64,000 nt of DNA from Xaviernesmea rhizosphaerae (GTDB lineage Bacteria > Pseudomonadota > Alphaproteobacteria > Rhizobiales > Rhizobiaceae): positions 1 through 64,000 of the forward strand of contig NZ_MKIO01000030.1 of the NCBI RefSeq assembly GCF_001938945.1, in the 5' to 3' direction. Positions 19,035-28,407 of the stretch are shown piece after piece (within the stretch, counting starts at the first letter, position 1; every line of letters begins with the position of its first letter). The notes beneath the pieces were generated by a model that was not told where the DNA came from, ran no database searches, and worked only from the letters and a program-made list of their open reading frames with translations. A program made the translations under genes and the position numbers.

Positions 19035-19355
19035 ATGTGGACCATTCGCAAGAACATCCTCACCACCGGTCTGGTCGCCTTGACAATTGCGGGCACCACA
19101 ATTGCCACCGCCTCCCAGGCTGAAGCGCACAACAATTTCGGCCGCGGCCTTGCCGCGGGCATTGCCGGCACGCTGATCGGCGGTGCGCTGGTCGCCAGCG
19201 CCTCCCATCCGGCCTATGCGGCGCCCGTCTATACCACCCCGGTCTATGACGTTCCGGCCTATCCCCAGACCGTGGTCGTCGCCCAGCCGGCCTGCCGGGT
19301 CGTCTGGCGCCAGGATGGCTATGGCGACATGTACCGCACCCGCGTCTGCGTCTGA
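19035..19355 (+). CDS. Small secreted glycine-zipper protein
   Basis: The 106-residue protein has a signal peptide (about residues 1-31, ending SQAEA). This is followed by a short Gly/Ala-rich hydrophobic stretch (GLAAGIAGTLIGGALVAS), a Tyr/Pro-rich region (VYTTPVYDVPAYP) and a C-terminal segment with two cysteines (CRVVWRQDGYGDMYRTRVCV). Proteins of this style are frequent, unnamed periplasmic or outer-membrane-associated proteins in rhizobia. The ATG has a GAAGGAA ribosome site. Confidence 0.8.
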   Translation: MWTIRKNILTTGLVALTIAGTTIATASQAEAHNNFGRGLAAGIAGTLIGGALVASASHPAYAAPVYTTPVYDVPAYPQTVVVAQPACRVVWRQDGYGDMYRTRVCV

Positions 19356-19608
19356 GTGCGGCGTGTTGAACCCAAGAGCGTGAACGCTTCACGCCAGCAT
19401 GACCGGAGCCTGTCGGGCGCGCGCCTTGCCGCCAATGACGCTCCGGTTCCTCGGGACCACGGCCGTCTCACGTTCGAAAGGCGCCGTGCCGTGACGATGT
19501 GACATCCGCCTTGTTGCGAACGGGCAGAACCTCCAGCCTGCCTGTCTGAAGCGAGGTGTTCCAACCGCCCCCAAAGCCCGCCCGGCTCCCGCTCCGCGCT
19601 CTTCTCCC

Positions 19609-20175
19609 TCAGCGCGTGGACAGGGGCGGCGGCGGGGGCGGCGTCGTTGCGCCCGGTCCCAGCGAGCGCTGAACCATGACGCTGTCGGACCATCTGCCAT
19701 GGCGAAAGGCCACGGCCGGCAGATGGCCGACGCGCACAAAGCCGAAGCTTTCATGCAGACCCAGCGAGGCCGTGTTGTCGGCATCGATATAGCCGATCAT
19801 CTGGCGGAAGCCGGCGGCGGCACAGGCATCGATCAGCCCACGCATCAGGAGCCGGCCGATGCCCTGGCCCAGATGCTCGTGATGCACATAGATCGAATGC
19901 TTGACGGCGTAGCGATAGGCCGGCCGCTTGCGAAACAGCACGACATAGGCATAGCCCACCACCTCACCGTCGCGCGTGGCCACCAGATGGGGGAAACGGC
20001 GGTTCTTCAGGTTCTTGCGCCGGTCGCGCAGATCGTCCGGTTCCGGCGTATCGCCTTCGTCCACGCCGAATTCCACGCCATGGCGGATATGGCGGCGATA
20101 GATCGCCAGCATCGCGTCGACATCGCCGTCGCGCGACGGCCGGATCAGAACCTCGGTGTCTTTTTCCATCTGCAC
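19609..20175 (-). CDS. GNAT-family N-acetyltransferase
   Basis: The 188-residue protein follows the phosphinothricin acetyltransferase-like pattern: IRPSRDGDVDAMLAIYRRH at the start, the acetyl-CoA loop HLGQGIGRLLM (motif A, about residues 101-111) and the ending GFVRVGHLPAVAFRHGRW typical of this subfamily. Substrate is probably an amino acid analogue or small amine. The last residues are a poly-proline tail (PPPPPP), which is unusual for the family. Confidence 0.85.
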   Translation of the reverse strand: MQMEKDTEVLIRPSRDGDVDAMLAIYRRHIRHGVEFGVDEGDTPEPDDLRDRRKNLKNRRFPHLVATRDGEVVGYAYVVLFRKRPAYRYAVKHSIYVHHEHLGQGIGRLLMRGLIDACAAAGFRQMIGYIDADNTASLGLHESFGFVRVGHLPAVAFRHGRWSDSVMVQRSLGPGATTPPPPPPLSTR

Positions 20176-20276
20176 ATCTTCGCGGTCTTCAGGCGGGAAA
20201 GCACCCGCCCTGAACGCTTCATCCTTTTGTTATTGTTCGATCGCTCCCGGCCGGAGCCTGTCCGCCTCATGGCAGC

Positions 20277-20380
20277 TAGAGCATCGGACTGAAAACAGTC
20301 CTCAGTGCGATGCTCTAGATTTTTGTTTTTGCATCGGATTTTTCCGAAAACCGGTTCCCACTTTTCGGTCCGATGCTCTA
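20277..20380. repeat. Rhizobial intergenic palindromic repeat, copy A
   Basis: This 104-bp element is made of two adjacent hairpins. The first is TAGAGCATCG...CGATGCTCTA; the second contains GCATCGGATTTTTCCGAAAA, the central ACCGGTTCCC and TCCGATGCTC. Related copies are at 37381-37484, 41939-42041 and 59473-59575, and a short derivative at 34279-34308. The remaining 20176-20424 sequence has no gene. Confidence 0.85.
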
Positions 20381-20424
20381 AGCGCGGCGGCGCCCCTGTC
20401 AGGCTGCCGCCGCGCCGCGCCGCT

Positions 20425-22782
20425 TTATTCGGCGGCGACGTAGGTGTAGAGCCGCACCCGCCCGCTGGCGTCCGTCTCGCGATAGACGCCCTGGATCTCC
20501 ACGTCGAAGCCGGGGAAGGTGTTGAAGCAGGTCTCGAACATCTTGAGATAGTCGATCATCGGCTGAGCACGTTCGGTCAGCCGCTCGCCCGGGACGATGG
20601 TGGCAATGCCAGGCGGATAGACCACGAAGGGCGTGGTGGCGATACGGCCGGAGATCGCGTCGATCGGCAGATAGTCGACATCGTTGCGCACCAGGCAGCG
20701 CGCGGCGTCATGGGGCGACATCGCGATCTCGGGCAGATGCGCGGCCGAGAACTGCTTGGCCTGAAGGCCGCTGACATTGGCCTCGCGGAAGAAGCGATGC
20801 ATCTCGCCACAGAGATCGCGCAGCCGCACGCCGGCATAGCGGCCCATGCGGCGGCGGGTGAATTCCGGGATCACCTCTTCCAGAAGCGCGTTCTCGTCAT
20901 GCAGCCGCTTGAAGGCGACGAGGCCGGAAATCAGCGTGCCGGCCTTGGAGGCCTCCACGCCGGGCGTGAGCAGGAAGAGCAGCGCGTTCAGGTCGTTCTT
21001 CTCGGCGACAATCCGGTTCTCGCGCAGATATTGCGCGACGATCGGCGCGGGAATGCCATGCTCGGCATAGCCGCCGGCTGCCCCGTCGAAGCCCGGCGTC
21101 AGCAGCACCAGCTTGTTCGGGTCGGTCATGGCGAAGCCGGCTTCCATATCGGCAAAGCCGTGCCAGGCCGCGCCGGGCGTCAGCTGCCAGAAGGCCGGAT
21201 TGCTGGCGAGCTGGTCGGTCGAGATGCTTTCCCAGGCGACATCATGGGTCGCGCCGGGGCGCGAGACATCGGGGATCTGCACCCGGTCGGGCACGAAGGG
21301 CTCGAAGAACCAGCGCCGTTCCGGCCGGCTTTCCTTCTCCTCGAATTCACGGCGCACGGCGCGCAGCTTCTTGCGCAGCTCGATGCCGAGCCGGATCGTA
21401 TCGTCCCACAGCACTTCGCCGGAGCGACCCTTCATCATCTGCGCGCCGACATCGAGCGAGGCGAAGAGCGGATAGAAGGGCGAGGTCGAGGCATGCTGCA
21501 TGAAGCTCTCGTTGAATCGGCGATGCTCCACGCGCCGCTTCTGGCCCTTGATGTGGCGATCCTTGATGTGGATCTGCGAGGCCTGGGAGAAGCTCGCGAG
21601 CTGCTTGTGCGTCGACTGGGTGGCGATGATGCCGGGGCTGTCGGGGCCGAGATCGGTGAGACCCATGGCGAAGCGGCCGGCATAGAGCGGATGGAACTTC
21701 ATGAAGCCGGCCCAGGCCTCGTCGAACAGGATGTATTCGCACAGATGCCCGATCTTCTTCAGGATCATCTCGGCATTGTGGATCGTGCCGTCATAGGTGC
21801 ACTGCTCGACCACGGCCACGCGGAAGGGCTTCGGCTTCTTCCAGGCTTCCGGGTCCTTGACCAGCGGATGGGTGCGGATGCGCTCGCGCAGCGCCTGCTC
21901 GTCGAAGGACGCCCAGTCCATTGGCCCGATCAGCCCGTAGGAATTGCGCGCCGTCGGCACATAGACGGGAATACCGCCGGAGATCAGCAGCGCGCCGTGA
22001 TGGGCGGCCTTGTGGTTGTTGCGGTCGAAGAGGACGAGATCGCCATCGGTGACCAGCGCGGCCAGCGCCACCTTGTTGGAGGTGGAGGTGCCGTTCAGCA
22101 CGAAATAGGTCTTCTCCGCCCCGAAGATCTTGGCCGCTTCCTTCTGCGCTGCCAGCGCCGGGCCCTCATGGGTAAGAAGGTCGCCGAGATCGAGCACGGA
22201 ATTGTCGAGGTCGTCGCGAAACACCGCTTCGCCCAGATGCTCCATGAACACCCGGCCGATCGGCGAGCGGCTGTAGAACACGCCGCCATTGTGCCCCGGG
22301 CAGGTCCAGAGCTGGTTGCCCTCTTCCGCATAGTCCACCAGCGCGCCGAAGAACGGCGTCTTCAGCGTCTCGGCATATTGCTTGAGCCGGCTGATCAGGT
22401 TGCGGGCGATGAAGGTCGGGGTCTCCTCGGCGAGGAAGACATAGCCGTCGATGAAGTCGAGCACCTCGACCGGCACATCCTCCAGCCGCTTGCGGCGGAT
22501 CAGCAGGATGATCGGAAAGTCGAGCCCGCGCCGGCGCATCAGGTTGATCAGCGCGGCGGTCTTGCCTTCAAGGCCCTTCTTGCCCCAGTCCACCATCATG
22601 CAGCCGATGGCCGCATCGGTCTGCACGGCGATCTCCGCGTCCTCGATCGAGCGGGCGCGCACGACCTCGAAGCCGGAGCGCTCGATTTCCTGCACGATCT
22701 GATGATAGCGCGCACCTTCCAGATCATCCGCGTCGAAGGCGGGCGTGGCGAAGAGGAAGTTGAAGCGTTTGAAATAATCCAT
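20425..22782 (-). CDS. Orn/Lys/Arg decarboxylase (PLP, fold type I)
   Basis: The 785-residue protein has the three-part layout of large bacterial basic-amino-acid decarboxylases: an N-terminal receiver-like wing (residues 1-130), a PLP domain and a C-terminal domain. The cofactor lysine lies in TQSTHKQLASFSQ, and FVLNGTSTSNK precedes it as expected. It would make putrescine, cadaverine or agmatine; which one cannot be told. I start at ATG 22782 (MDYFKRFNFLF), since the open frame upstream reads as basic low-complexity non-coding DNA. Confidence 0.92.
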   Translation of the reverse strand: MDYFKRFNFLFATPAFDADDLEGARYHQIVQEIERSGFEVVRARSIEDAEIAVQTDAAIGCMMVDWGKKGLEGKTAALINLMRRRGLDFPIILLIRRKRLEDVPVEVLDFIDGYVFLAEETPTFIARNLISRLKQYAETLKTPFFGALVDYAEEGNQLWTCPGHNGGVFYSRSPIGRVFMEHLGEAVFRDDLDNSVLDLGDLLTHEGPALAAQKEAAKIFGAEKTYFVLNGTSTSNKVALAALVTDGDLVLFDRNNHKAAHHGALLISGGIPVYVPTARNSYGLIGPMDWASFDEQALRERIRTHPLVKDPEAWKKPKPFRVAVVEQCTYDGTIHNAEMILKKIGHLCEYILFDEAWAGFMKFHPLYAGRFAMGLTDLGPDSPGIIATQSTHKQLASFSQASQIHIKDRHIKGQKRRVEHRRFNESFMQHASTSPFYPLFASLDVGAQMMKGRSGEVLWDDTIRLGIELRKKLRAVRREFEEKESRPERRWFFEPFVPDRVQIPDVSRPGATHDVAWESISTDQLASNPAFWQLTPGAAWHGFADMEAGFAMTDPNKLVLLTPGFDGAAGGYAEHGIPAPIVAQYLRENRIVAEKNDLNALLFLLTPGVEASKAGTLISGLVAFKRLHDENALLEEVIPEFTRRRMGRYAGVRLRDLCGEMHRFFREANVSGLQAKQFSAAHLPEIAMSPHDAARCLVRNDVDYLPIDAISGRIATTPFVVYPPGIATIVPGERLTERAQPMIDYLKMFETCFNTFPGFDVEIQGVYRETDASGRVRLYTYVAAE

Positions 22783-23138
22783 TCCAGTTTCCCGCGGTTG
22801 AAGGACGAGAGGGCCGCGCGCGACATGGCGCGTGACGAGGGCGACGTCAAGAAGGCTGCGGACCCGTTGCCCGTCCGCTCCGGCACCTCGAGAAGACGGC
22901 TGGCGGGTCTCCACCCGATTCCGGTCTCGATGCCAGGGGCCGGGCGCGCGCTGCCTGTGCCATTGCGATTCTTCTTCTTCACCTTTCATGACAGGATGAC
23001 GACAACAGCAGAAGCGTGCTTTTGCCACGGACGTCAGGAGCGAAGGATGAGGTGGCCGAAACAATGCGGCTCGTCTCAAATTGGTCAACAACAGGTGGAA
23101 GGAGGTGGGCGTCCGATACACCCTCCGGGATTGATCCT
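22783..23138. other. Divergent promoter region
   Basis: About 356 bases separate the decarboxylase start from the secreted protein start. Open frames cross it on both strands but look non-coding (Arg/His-rich, no domain). Both promoters must lie here; no clear operator was seen. Confidence 0.5.
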
Positions 23139-24266
23139 ATGACGCCGCTTTCGCGCACTCTGAGCCCCGCTCTTCTCGCCTTTGGTCTCCTGTCGTCCGC
23201 CGCGCCCTCCCATGCCGCCGGGCTGGGACCAATCGGTGATTTCATGACCATGGATGTCTGCGTCGGGGCGGATGGCAAGCCGGTCCCCGGCATTCCCGGC
23301 GAGGGCGCCTGCAAGCGCCACCGTGACATCAAGCCCGGCGAGGCGCCGTCTTACACATTGCAGAACTTCGGCTCGCCGCGCAGCAAGTGCCCGACCGCGC
23401 CGATCGCCAAGATCAATGTTCCCGTGGTCAAGGATGGCAATACCCGCATCGTCAGCTCGACCATCCGCCAGCCTGCCTGCGGCAAGCCTGCGCCTGGCGG
23501 CGATGGCGAGGATGGCAGCCAGAACGGCGCCTCGATCCAGTGGCATGACCAGGGCTATGGCTTCATCATGGGCAGCTACAGCCCGGTGGCGCTCTCCACC
23601 TTCGAGAGCGACCGCTGCCTGACCGACAGCGCCTCGTCCGAGCGCTTCTTCCGCGGCTGGGTCATCGGCCCCGCCGAGGTGCCCGGCATCGGCACGACGG
23701 GCTATGGCGTCTTCCCGAGCAAGCTGAAGACCGGCAAAGCCGCGACCCTGATGGGTGGCTGCGCCGAGCGCTACAACAGAGCGCTGACCACATGGTCCGT
23801 CAATGAGATCACCTACAAGTCCGGCCGCAAGCTGGTCTCGATCGTCTCCGATCATTATGCCCAGGGCGCGCCGGATGGCCAGAGCCAGGGCAATGCCATG
23901 CAGGTGGAACAGACCTACTGGACGCGCGAATTCGGCCTGTCGCGCTGGGAGAAATGGGCGCGGGAGGACTGGGTGCATCCGCGCTCCAAAAAACCCGCGC
24001 CGGAACTCGCGCAGGCGCTTTATGCCGCCGGCCGCTGCAGCGCGCCGCTGTCGCAGCCTCTCGCCTTCGGCAAGAACATGCAGGTGATCCCGGCCGAAAA
24101 CGCCGCCGGCGCCTATGCCAAGGTTATCCGCAATCCGGCAACCGGCGAGCAGCACACCTGGTACATGACGCTGTGCGAGGACTATACCAACGCCGCCGAG
24201 ACGCCCGATGCCGGCCGCTATGTCGGCATGCTCTCGAACCTCGCCGACGACACCTACTGGCGCTAA
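23139..24266 (+). CDS. Secreted cysteine-containing protein of unknown function
   Basis: The 375-residue protein has a signal peptide (residues 1-27, ending PSHAA). The mature part has about eight to ten cysteines (for example DVCVGADGKP, GACKRH, SKCPTAP, PACGKPA, DRCLTDS, GGCAERY, GRCSAP, TLCEDY), suggesting several disulfides, and a Trp/Tyr-rich C-terminal half. I do not recognise the family. It lies next to the tubulin-like cluster and is convergent with the 367-residue gene, so it may belong to the same system; this is inference from position. Confidence 0.75.
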   Translation: MTPLSRTLSPALLAFGLLSSAAPSHAAGLGPIGDFMTMDVCVGADGKPVPGIPGEGACKRHRDIKPGEAPSYTLQNFGSPRSKCPTAPIAKINVPVVKDGNTRIVSSTIRQPACGKPAPGGDGEDGSQNGASIQWHDQGYGFIMGSYSPVALSTFESDRCLTDSASSERFFRGWVIGPAEVPGIGTTGYGVFPSKLKTGKAATLMGGCAERYNRALTTWSVNEITYKSGRKLVSIVSDHYAQGAPDGQSQGNAMQVEQTYWTREFGLSRWEKWAREDWVHPRSKKPAPELAQALYAAGRCSAPLSQPLAFGKNMQVIPAENAAGAYAKVIRNPATGEQHTWYMTLCEDYTNAAETPDAGRYVGMLSNLADDTYWR

Positions 24267-24317
24267 AGCGCGGTATGAGAATGTGCGGCGCCCCCTTAAG
24301 GGCGCCGCCGAAACCAC

Positions 24318-25421
24318 TCAGTCCGGCCCGACACCCATCACGCCGGCGCGCGGCAGCGCGCTCGGCTGGGCGCTGAGCACGGGGGCGAGATCGGCCGCCT
24401 GCCAGAGCGTGCGCGCCATGGTGCCACCGGCCTCGCGCAGGCCGGTGAGATCGGCGATCGCCTGCGACACCGGGAAGATGTCGGCACAGAAATTATTGTG
24501 GAATTCCAGAGGAAATTGCGGCGTGAACTTGTTGACCGGCTGCGGCAGGCGCGGTGAGGCGCGGCCATTGTTGTAAACCAGCGAGAAGATCAGCCGGTCG
24601 AGGCGCGCGGCATCGCCAATGTCGAAATGACGCAGCCGATAGGCATAGCGCAGCATCTGGCCATGCGCCCTGCCCAGCGTCTCCAGCGCGGAACTGTAGT
24701 GCAGCCCATAAATCTGTTCGGTGAAGGCGCCTGATGCCGCGCCATTGTGATGACCGGTGCGAACGCTGTCGTTCACGCTCAGCAGAAGGCCGCCATAATT
24801 GCGCCGCGCCGCCATCACCGAGCCGGCGATGATGTTTCCGGCATTGGAAACCTGATAGGAAGCGGCAATCGCCTGCAGCGTCGGCTTGACGCGATCGGGC
24901 CCAAGCGCCGTGAACAGCCGCTCCACCGGCTCTTCCACGAGATGGGCGGGATCGTTGAAGGCCCTGTCGAAGGCAAGAATCTCCGCCTTGGTCTCCGCCA
25001 GTTGGCACAGGGCCAAGACCTGCGGATGGTCGGCGAAGGCAGCCAGAGCGACATCGTCGCGTCCGACAGCCTCGGCATAGGCATCGACGCTCGCCAGATC
25101 CTTGGGGTGCAGCACTTCGGCATGGCTGCGCAGGACCCGGTTGACCCCATCGAACCGGGCCAGCCGCTCATGGCGCTGGCGCTCGGCCGCTTCAGCCTGC
25201 TGCCGGGCCAGATAATCCAGCCGCTTCGCATTGAGATCCGCCGCCGCCTTCCTGGAGAAACTCCAGGTTGCCGCAAGCGCGGAGGATGTGAATTTCGCCG
25301 CTCGCTCCGTCACCTGTTTCAAAGGAGCATCGCTGCCTGCGGCCACATGCGGAATGATGTCCGTGGCCGGCGTGCTGGTCCGCGTGCTGGCGGGATCAGC
25401 TGTTTGTTCTGTCTCGTCCAC
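24318..25421 (-). CDS. Uncharacterised mostly helical protein next to the tubulin-like cluster
   Basis: The 367-residue protein is not recognised. It has a low-complexity Thr/Ala start, an Ala/Arg/Gln-rich helix (about residues 50-90, likely coiled coil) and a globular helical part with RNYGGLLLSVNDSVRTGHHN and RLPQPVNKFTPQFPLEFHNN. There is no signal peptide or membrane helix. I choose GTG 25421 because GAGG lies six bases upstream; a TTG at 25490 would extend it by 23 residues. It is divergent from the zinc-ribbon gene across an AT-rich shared promoter region. Confidence 0.7.
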   Translation of the reverse strand: MDETEQTADPASTRTSTPATDIIPHVAAGSDAPLKQVTERAAKFTSSALAATWSFSRKAAADLNAKRLDYLARQQAEAAERQRHERLARFDGVNRVLRSHAEVLHPKDLASVDAYAEAVGRDDVALAAFADHPQVLALCQLAETKAEILAFDRAFNDPAHLVEEPVERLFTALGPDRVKPTLQAIAASYQVSNAGNIIAGSVMAARRNYGGLLLSVNDSVRTGHHNGAASGAFTEQIYGLHYSSALETLGRAHGQMLRYAYRLRHFDIGDAARLDRLIFSLVYNNGRASPRLPQPVNKFTPQFPLEFHNNFCADIFPVSQAIADLTGLREAGGTMARTLWQAADLAPVLSAQPSALPRAGVMGVGPD

Positions 25422-25723
25422 CGCAATCCTCGTTCGACTGTCTCCGATCCGCACTCGAAAGAGGAGGGGACAGCGGAGAAACCAATTCAAGTTTTTGATT
25501 CAAAGCCGATTTTCTCGATAAGCCTGCTACCTCCCGTCATGGGCAGCAAGGCCCGAACGGCGCCCTGCGGAAGTCAGGCTCCGGATCTCAAAACAATCAT
25601 GGCGGGATCAATAAAATTTTTCGCCTAAAAAGTTTTGACGTAAAAAGTGTATCAAATAAAAATCTCACTTTTCAAGTGTGTCCTTTCTGGGGAATATGGC
25701 GGTGCAACACACGAATGTGAGAC
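25422..25723. promoter_or_regulatory. AT-rich divergent promoter region of the tubulin-like cluster
   Basis: Between the two divergent start codons the base composition drops sharply, above all at 25600-25680, with A/T runs such as AATAAAATTTTTCGCC and AAATAAAAATCTC. This is unlike the surrounding high-GC DNA and is probably where both promoters lie. No recognisable operator was found. Confidence 0.5.
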
Positions 25724-26686
25724 ATGACGCCAGAACCCTCGACAGGCCAGGACGGGACGCAGACCTGCGGGAATTGCAATTCCCCGTTGGTGTCGGCTGT
25801 ACCCTTTTGTCCGTTCTGCGGAGAGGTGCAGCCCAAGCCCGGCGCGCCCGCTTTTGCTGCTGCTTCCGCGAAGGAGCAGGCGCGCGCCACGGCCGAGACG
25901 TCGCCTGTGCGCGAAGAAATCATTGCGGTTCAAACGGCATCCGGCGCAGTGCGCGGCTCTGTGCCCGATCCGGTGATCGAGCGGCGCAGGCGTTTCGGCC
26001 GTCTTGCCGCATTTACGGCCCTTGCTCTGCTCCTCGTCGTCTTGGTCGGCTGGTCTCTGAGGCTGCGGTTCGATGGAGAGCGGATCTGGGGCAACGCAAC
26101 AGGGGGCAATGTGGCCCGCACCGTGACACCTTCGTCTCCAGCTCCATCGTCCTTTGAACCATCGTCTCCGGCGCCGTCGCTGCCGCCCCCTGCTTCGGCT
26201 CCCGCCCCCTCGGCCCCTTTCAAGCCGGCCGCGCCGCGCGATGATGCCGGGACGGCGCCGCCCGACGCCGCGCCGACTTTCACGCCGCGCCCTGTCCCTT
26301 CTTTGCCCGTGCCGCCCGCCGTCGAAACGGCGATCGCTCCCGAGACGGTTCCCGCAGTGCGCCCGCCCGCGTCTCCAGAGCCTGTGTCTCCCCAGTTCGC
26401 GCCTTCCCAGCCGGTTTTCCGACAAACAGTGGCGGACACCGCCACCAGCCTGCGCGTCTATGACAGCTGGCAGCAGGTGGCGCTGGTGGAGGACAGGCTC
26501 CGGCCGCAGGTGTTGCTTGCCTCTTCCAGCGCCTTCCGCCTGCGGGTGAGAAACCAGCTCTATCTCGTCGCCCCGGGAGCGCCGCTGGCCGTCGATTTCG
26601 CAGGCGCCAGCCTTGTCGAGATCAAGGCCGTCAGCGGCCTGGCGGAGGTCTCCATCATCCGATCTGCAGGAGGTGCCCAACCATGA
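25724..26686 (+). CDS. Zinc-ribbon single-pass membrane protein (tubulin-like cluster)
   Basis: The 320-residue product has a double-CxxC zinc ribbon at the N-terminus (Cys15/18 and Cys29/32, within CGNC and CPFCGE), a single membrane helix (about residues 92-112), a long Pro/Ala/Ser-rich linker (about 125-235) and a small C-terminal domain (about 236-320). The likely topology is ribbon in the cytoplasm and linker plus domain in the periplasm. It is first in a run of overlapping genes and its stop overlaps the next start (ATGA). It may couple the cytoplasmic filament protein to the envelope; inference. Confidence 0.8.
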   Translation: MTPEPSTGQDGTQTCGNCNSPLVSAVPFCPFCGEVQPKPGAPAFAAASAKEQARATAETSPVREEIIAVQTASGAVRGSVPDPVIERRRRFGRLAAFTALALLLVVLVGWSLRLRFDGERIWGNATGGNVARTVTPSSPAPSSFEPSSPAPSLPPPASAPAPSAPFKPAAPRDDAGTAPPDAAPTFTPRPVPSLPVPPAVETAIAPETVPAVRPPASPEPVSPQFAPSQPVFRQTVADTATSLRVYDSWQQVALVEDRLRPQVLLASSSAFRLRVRNQLYLVAPGAPLAVDFAGASLVEIKAVSGLAEVSIIRSAGGAQP

Positions 26687-28407
26687 CATCCATGGCCAAA
26701 CACGACGACACGGCCGCGCCCGCACCGGATCTTCCCGTGCCGGAGGACCTTGGCGGGGATCAGGCTGCCGCGCTGCCGGTGCAGACCTTCACGCGCCCGG
26801 GCGTTTCCCTTCGCGCGCCGGCCGCAACTTCGCCCGGTCTAGCTTCTCTCGGCCTCGCTGCGCTCGGTTTGCCGGCGCCAGCTGTTCCTGCAGCCGGTCT
26901 GCCTCCGCTCGAACGGCCTGCGGCTGACCTCGCGGCCGCCGGGCACGATCCTGCCTCCGGGGCTGAGGAGGGCAGCGTGCCGCCGCCGGCACCCGAGACC
27001 GGTTACTGGTCGTTCCAGCTGGGCGAGGGCGACGAGGCCGCGCAGCTCGACTGGCGGCTCGATGCGGCCGGCATGGTGACGGGCCTGTTCTGGTGCGGCA
27101 AGCCGATGGAGCGCACGGACCCGCTCCTGCATCTGGCCGATCTGCCGCGCGACGCCCAGGGCCGCGCCTTTCCCGCGACCTTCCGCTTTGACCCCGCCAC
27201 CGGCCAGAAACTGACGCACTGGCATGATGCGACCCCACTCGCGAGCTTCCCGCGCCTGGCGCCGGATGGCTTTCCCGTGCTGCCGCTTGCCGGCCAGCCG
27301 GTTCCGGCTGAAAAGAGCGAGGTTCATCTGCCGCAGGGCACGGTTGCAGTGTTTTCCGCTGGCACGCCGGTTCGCCTCTTCTGCCTGACGCGGCATGGCG
27401 AGCTGCATCTGCGCCAGCCCGATGGCGCCTGGACCTGGTGCGACAGCCTCGCCCAGCCGGGCGAGGTGGACCATGCTTTCGGCGTGCTCGGCTTTGCCAC
27501 GGGCTTTGCCCTGGTTCTGGCAGGCCATGCGCTGGTCTGCCGGCTGAGACCCGGCATGCCGGGCCTGGTTCATCATCGGCTGAAGCCGGAGCCGGGCCGG
27601 CGTCTTTGCGGCGCGCCGGCGCTGATCGATCCCGACAGCATCGCCTTTCCCGTGCAGCGTGACGAGACGGTCGGGCTGATGACCTATGCCATCGAGGCGG
27701 GCGGCTGGGCCGAGGAGATGGAGGCCGGGCCGCTGCCGCTGGAGGCCGGCGAAATGCTGGCTCTGCCGGTGCAGACCGCCTCGCGCCAGCCGGAAACGGT
27801 GTGGGTCGGCAGTTCCGGCGCACTTGTCACCGGCTTCGATTTCCAGTCGAGGGTGACAGCAACGAGACCCTTCGGGCCGGACATCCGGGCCGTCGCGGGC
27901 GCTCTGCCGCTGCGCGAGGAAAGCGGCACGCTGCATGCGCTGGTCTCTACGCCGGATTGCTACGGCCTCATCAGCCTGACCGCCACGCCCCGGCTGACCG
28001 AACTGCACGGACTGCAGCTTTGCGCCGGACAGGCGCGCTATTCCGGCCGATCCTTTTATCCCTCGCTGTGGAGCGACTCGATCCTGGAGCTCGGCGTGGA
28101 GGCCGGAGCAGGCAGTGCTCTGTTGCCTCTTGCTTACCAGAAAGATGCGCGGGGTGCTGTCGATTCCGCGCTGGTCATTCTGATCCGCGGCTTGAGCGGC
28201 GTTGATCGGCTCTTTGCCCGGCAGGGGGATGCCTGGCTTGCCGGCGACCTGTACTGGCAATCCGGCTCCCGCCTGAAGCCGCTCGAGATCAGCCTGCGCC
28301 TGCGCGCGCGGTACGACATCATCGTCTTTTGCGAAGGCGATGCGCTCGTGGTCGGCAGCGCGCTCAATGGCCTGTTCCGCCGTCTCCCCTTCGAGGTGAT
28401 TTCGTGA
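26683..28407 (+). CDS. Uncharacterised 574-residue protein, probably beta-rich
   Basis: No signal peptide or membrane helix is seen. The first roughly 105 residues are Ala/Pro-rich and probably disordered. The rest has recurring short Trp/Asp/Gly segments (for example YWSFQLGEG, DWRLDAAGMVTGLFW, RHGELHLRQPDGAWTW) that resemble beta-propeller or beta-sandwich blades. I do not recognise a family. Start ATG overlaps the previous stop; an ATG three codons later is also possible. Its stop shares a base with the next start, so it is translated within the same operon. Confidence 0.75.
   Translation: MTSMAKHDDTAAPAPDLPVPEDLGGDQAAALPVQTFTRPGVSLRAPAATSPGLASLGLAALGLPAPAVPAAGLPPLERPAADLAAAGHDPASGAEEGSVPPPAPETGYWSFQLGEGDEAAQLDWRLDAAGMVTGLFWCGKPMERTDPLLHLADLPRDAQGRAFPATFRFDPATGQKLTHWHDATPLASFPRLAPDGFPVLPLAGQPVPAEKSEVHLPQGTVAVFSAGTPVRLFCLTRHGELHLRQPDGAWTWCDSLAQPGEVDHAFGVLGFATGFALVLAGHALVCRLRPGMPGLVHHRLKPEPGRRLCGAPALIDPDSIAFPVQRDETVGLMTYAIEAGGWAEEMEAGPLPLEAGEMLALPVQTASRQPETVWVGSSGALVTGFDFQSRVTATRPFGPDIRAVAGALPLREESGTLHALVSTPDCYGLISLTATPRLTELHGLQLCAGQARYSGRSFYPSLWSDSILELGVEAGAGSALLPLAYQKDARGAVDSALVILIRGLSGVDRLFARQGDAWLAGDLYWQSGSRLKPLEISLRLRARYDIIVFCEGDALVVGSALNGLFRRLPFEVIS

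Noticed and set aside
22783..23121. 113-residue N-terminal extension of the decarboxylase
   Set aside because: The extension is basic, Arg/His-rich and unlike the receiver-like wing that starts at MDYFKRF; the ATG at 22782 gives the family-typical start.
20305..23142. A 945-codon open frame on the + strand
   Set aside because: It lies exactly opposite the Orn/Lys/Arg decarboxylase, has Arg/His/Gly-rich composition without any domain, and is an antisense shadow typical of high-GC coding DNA.
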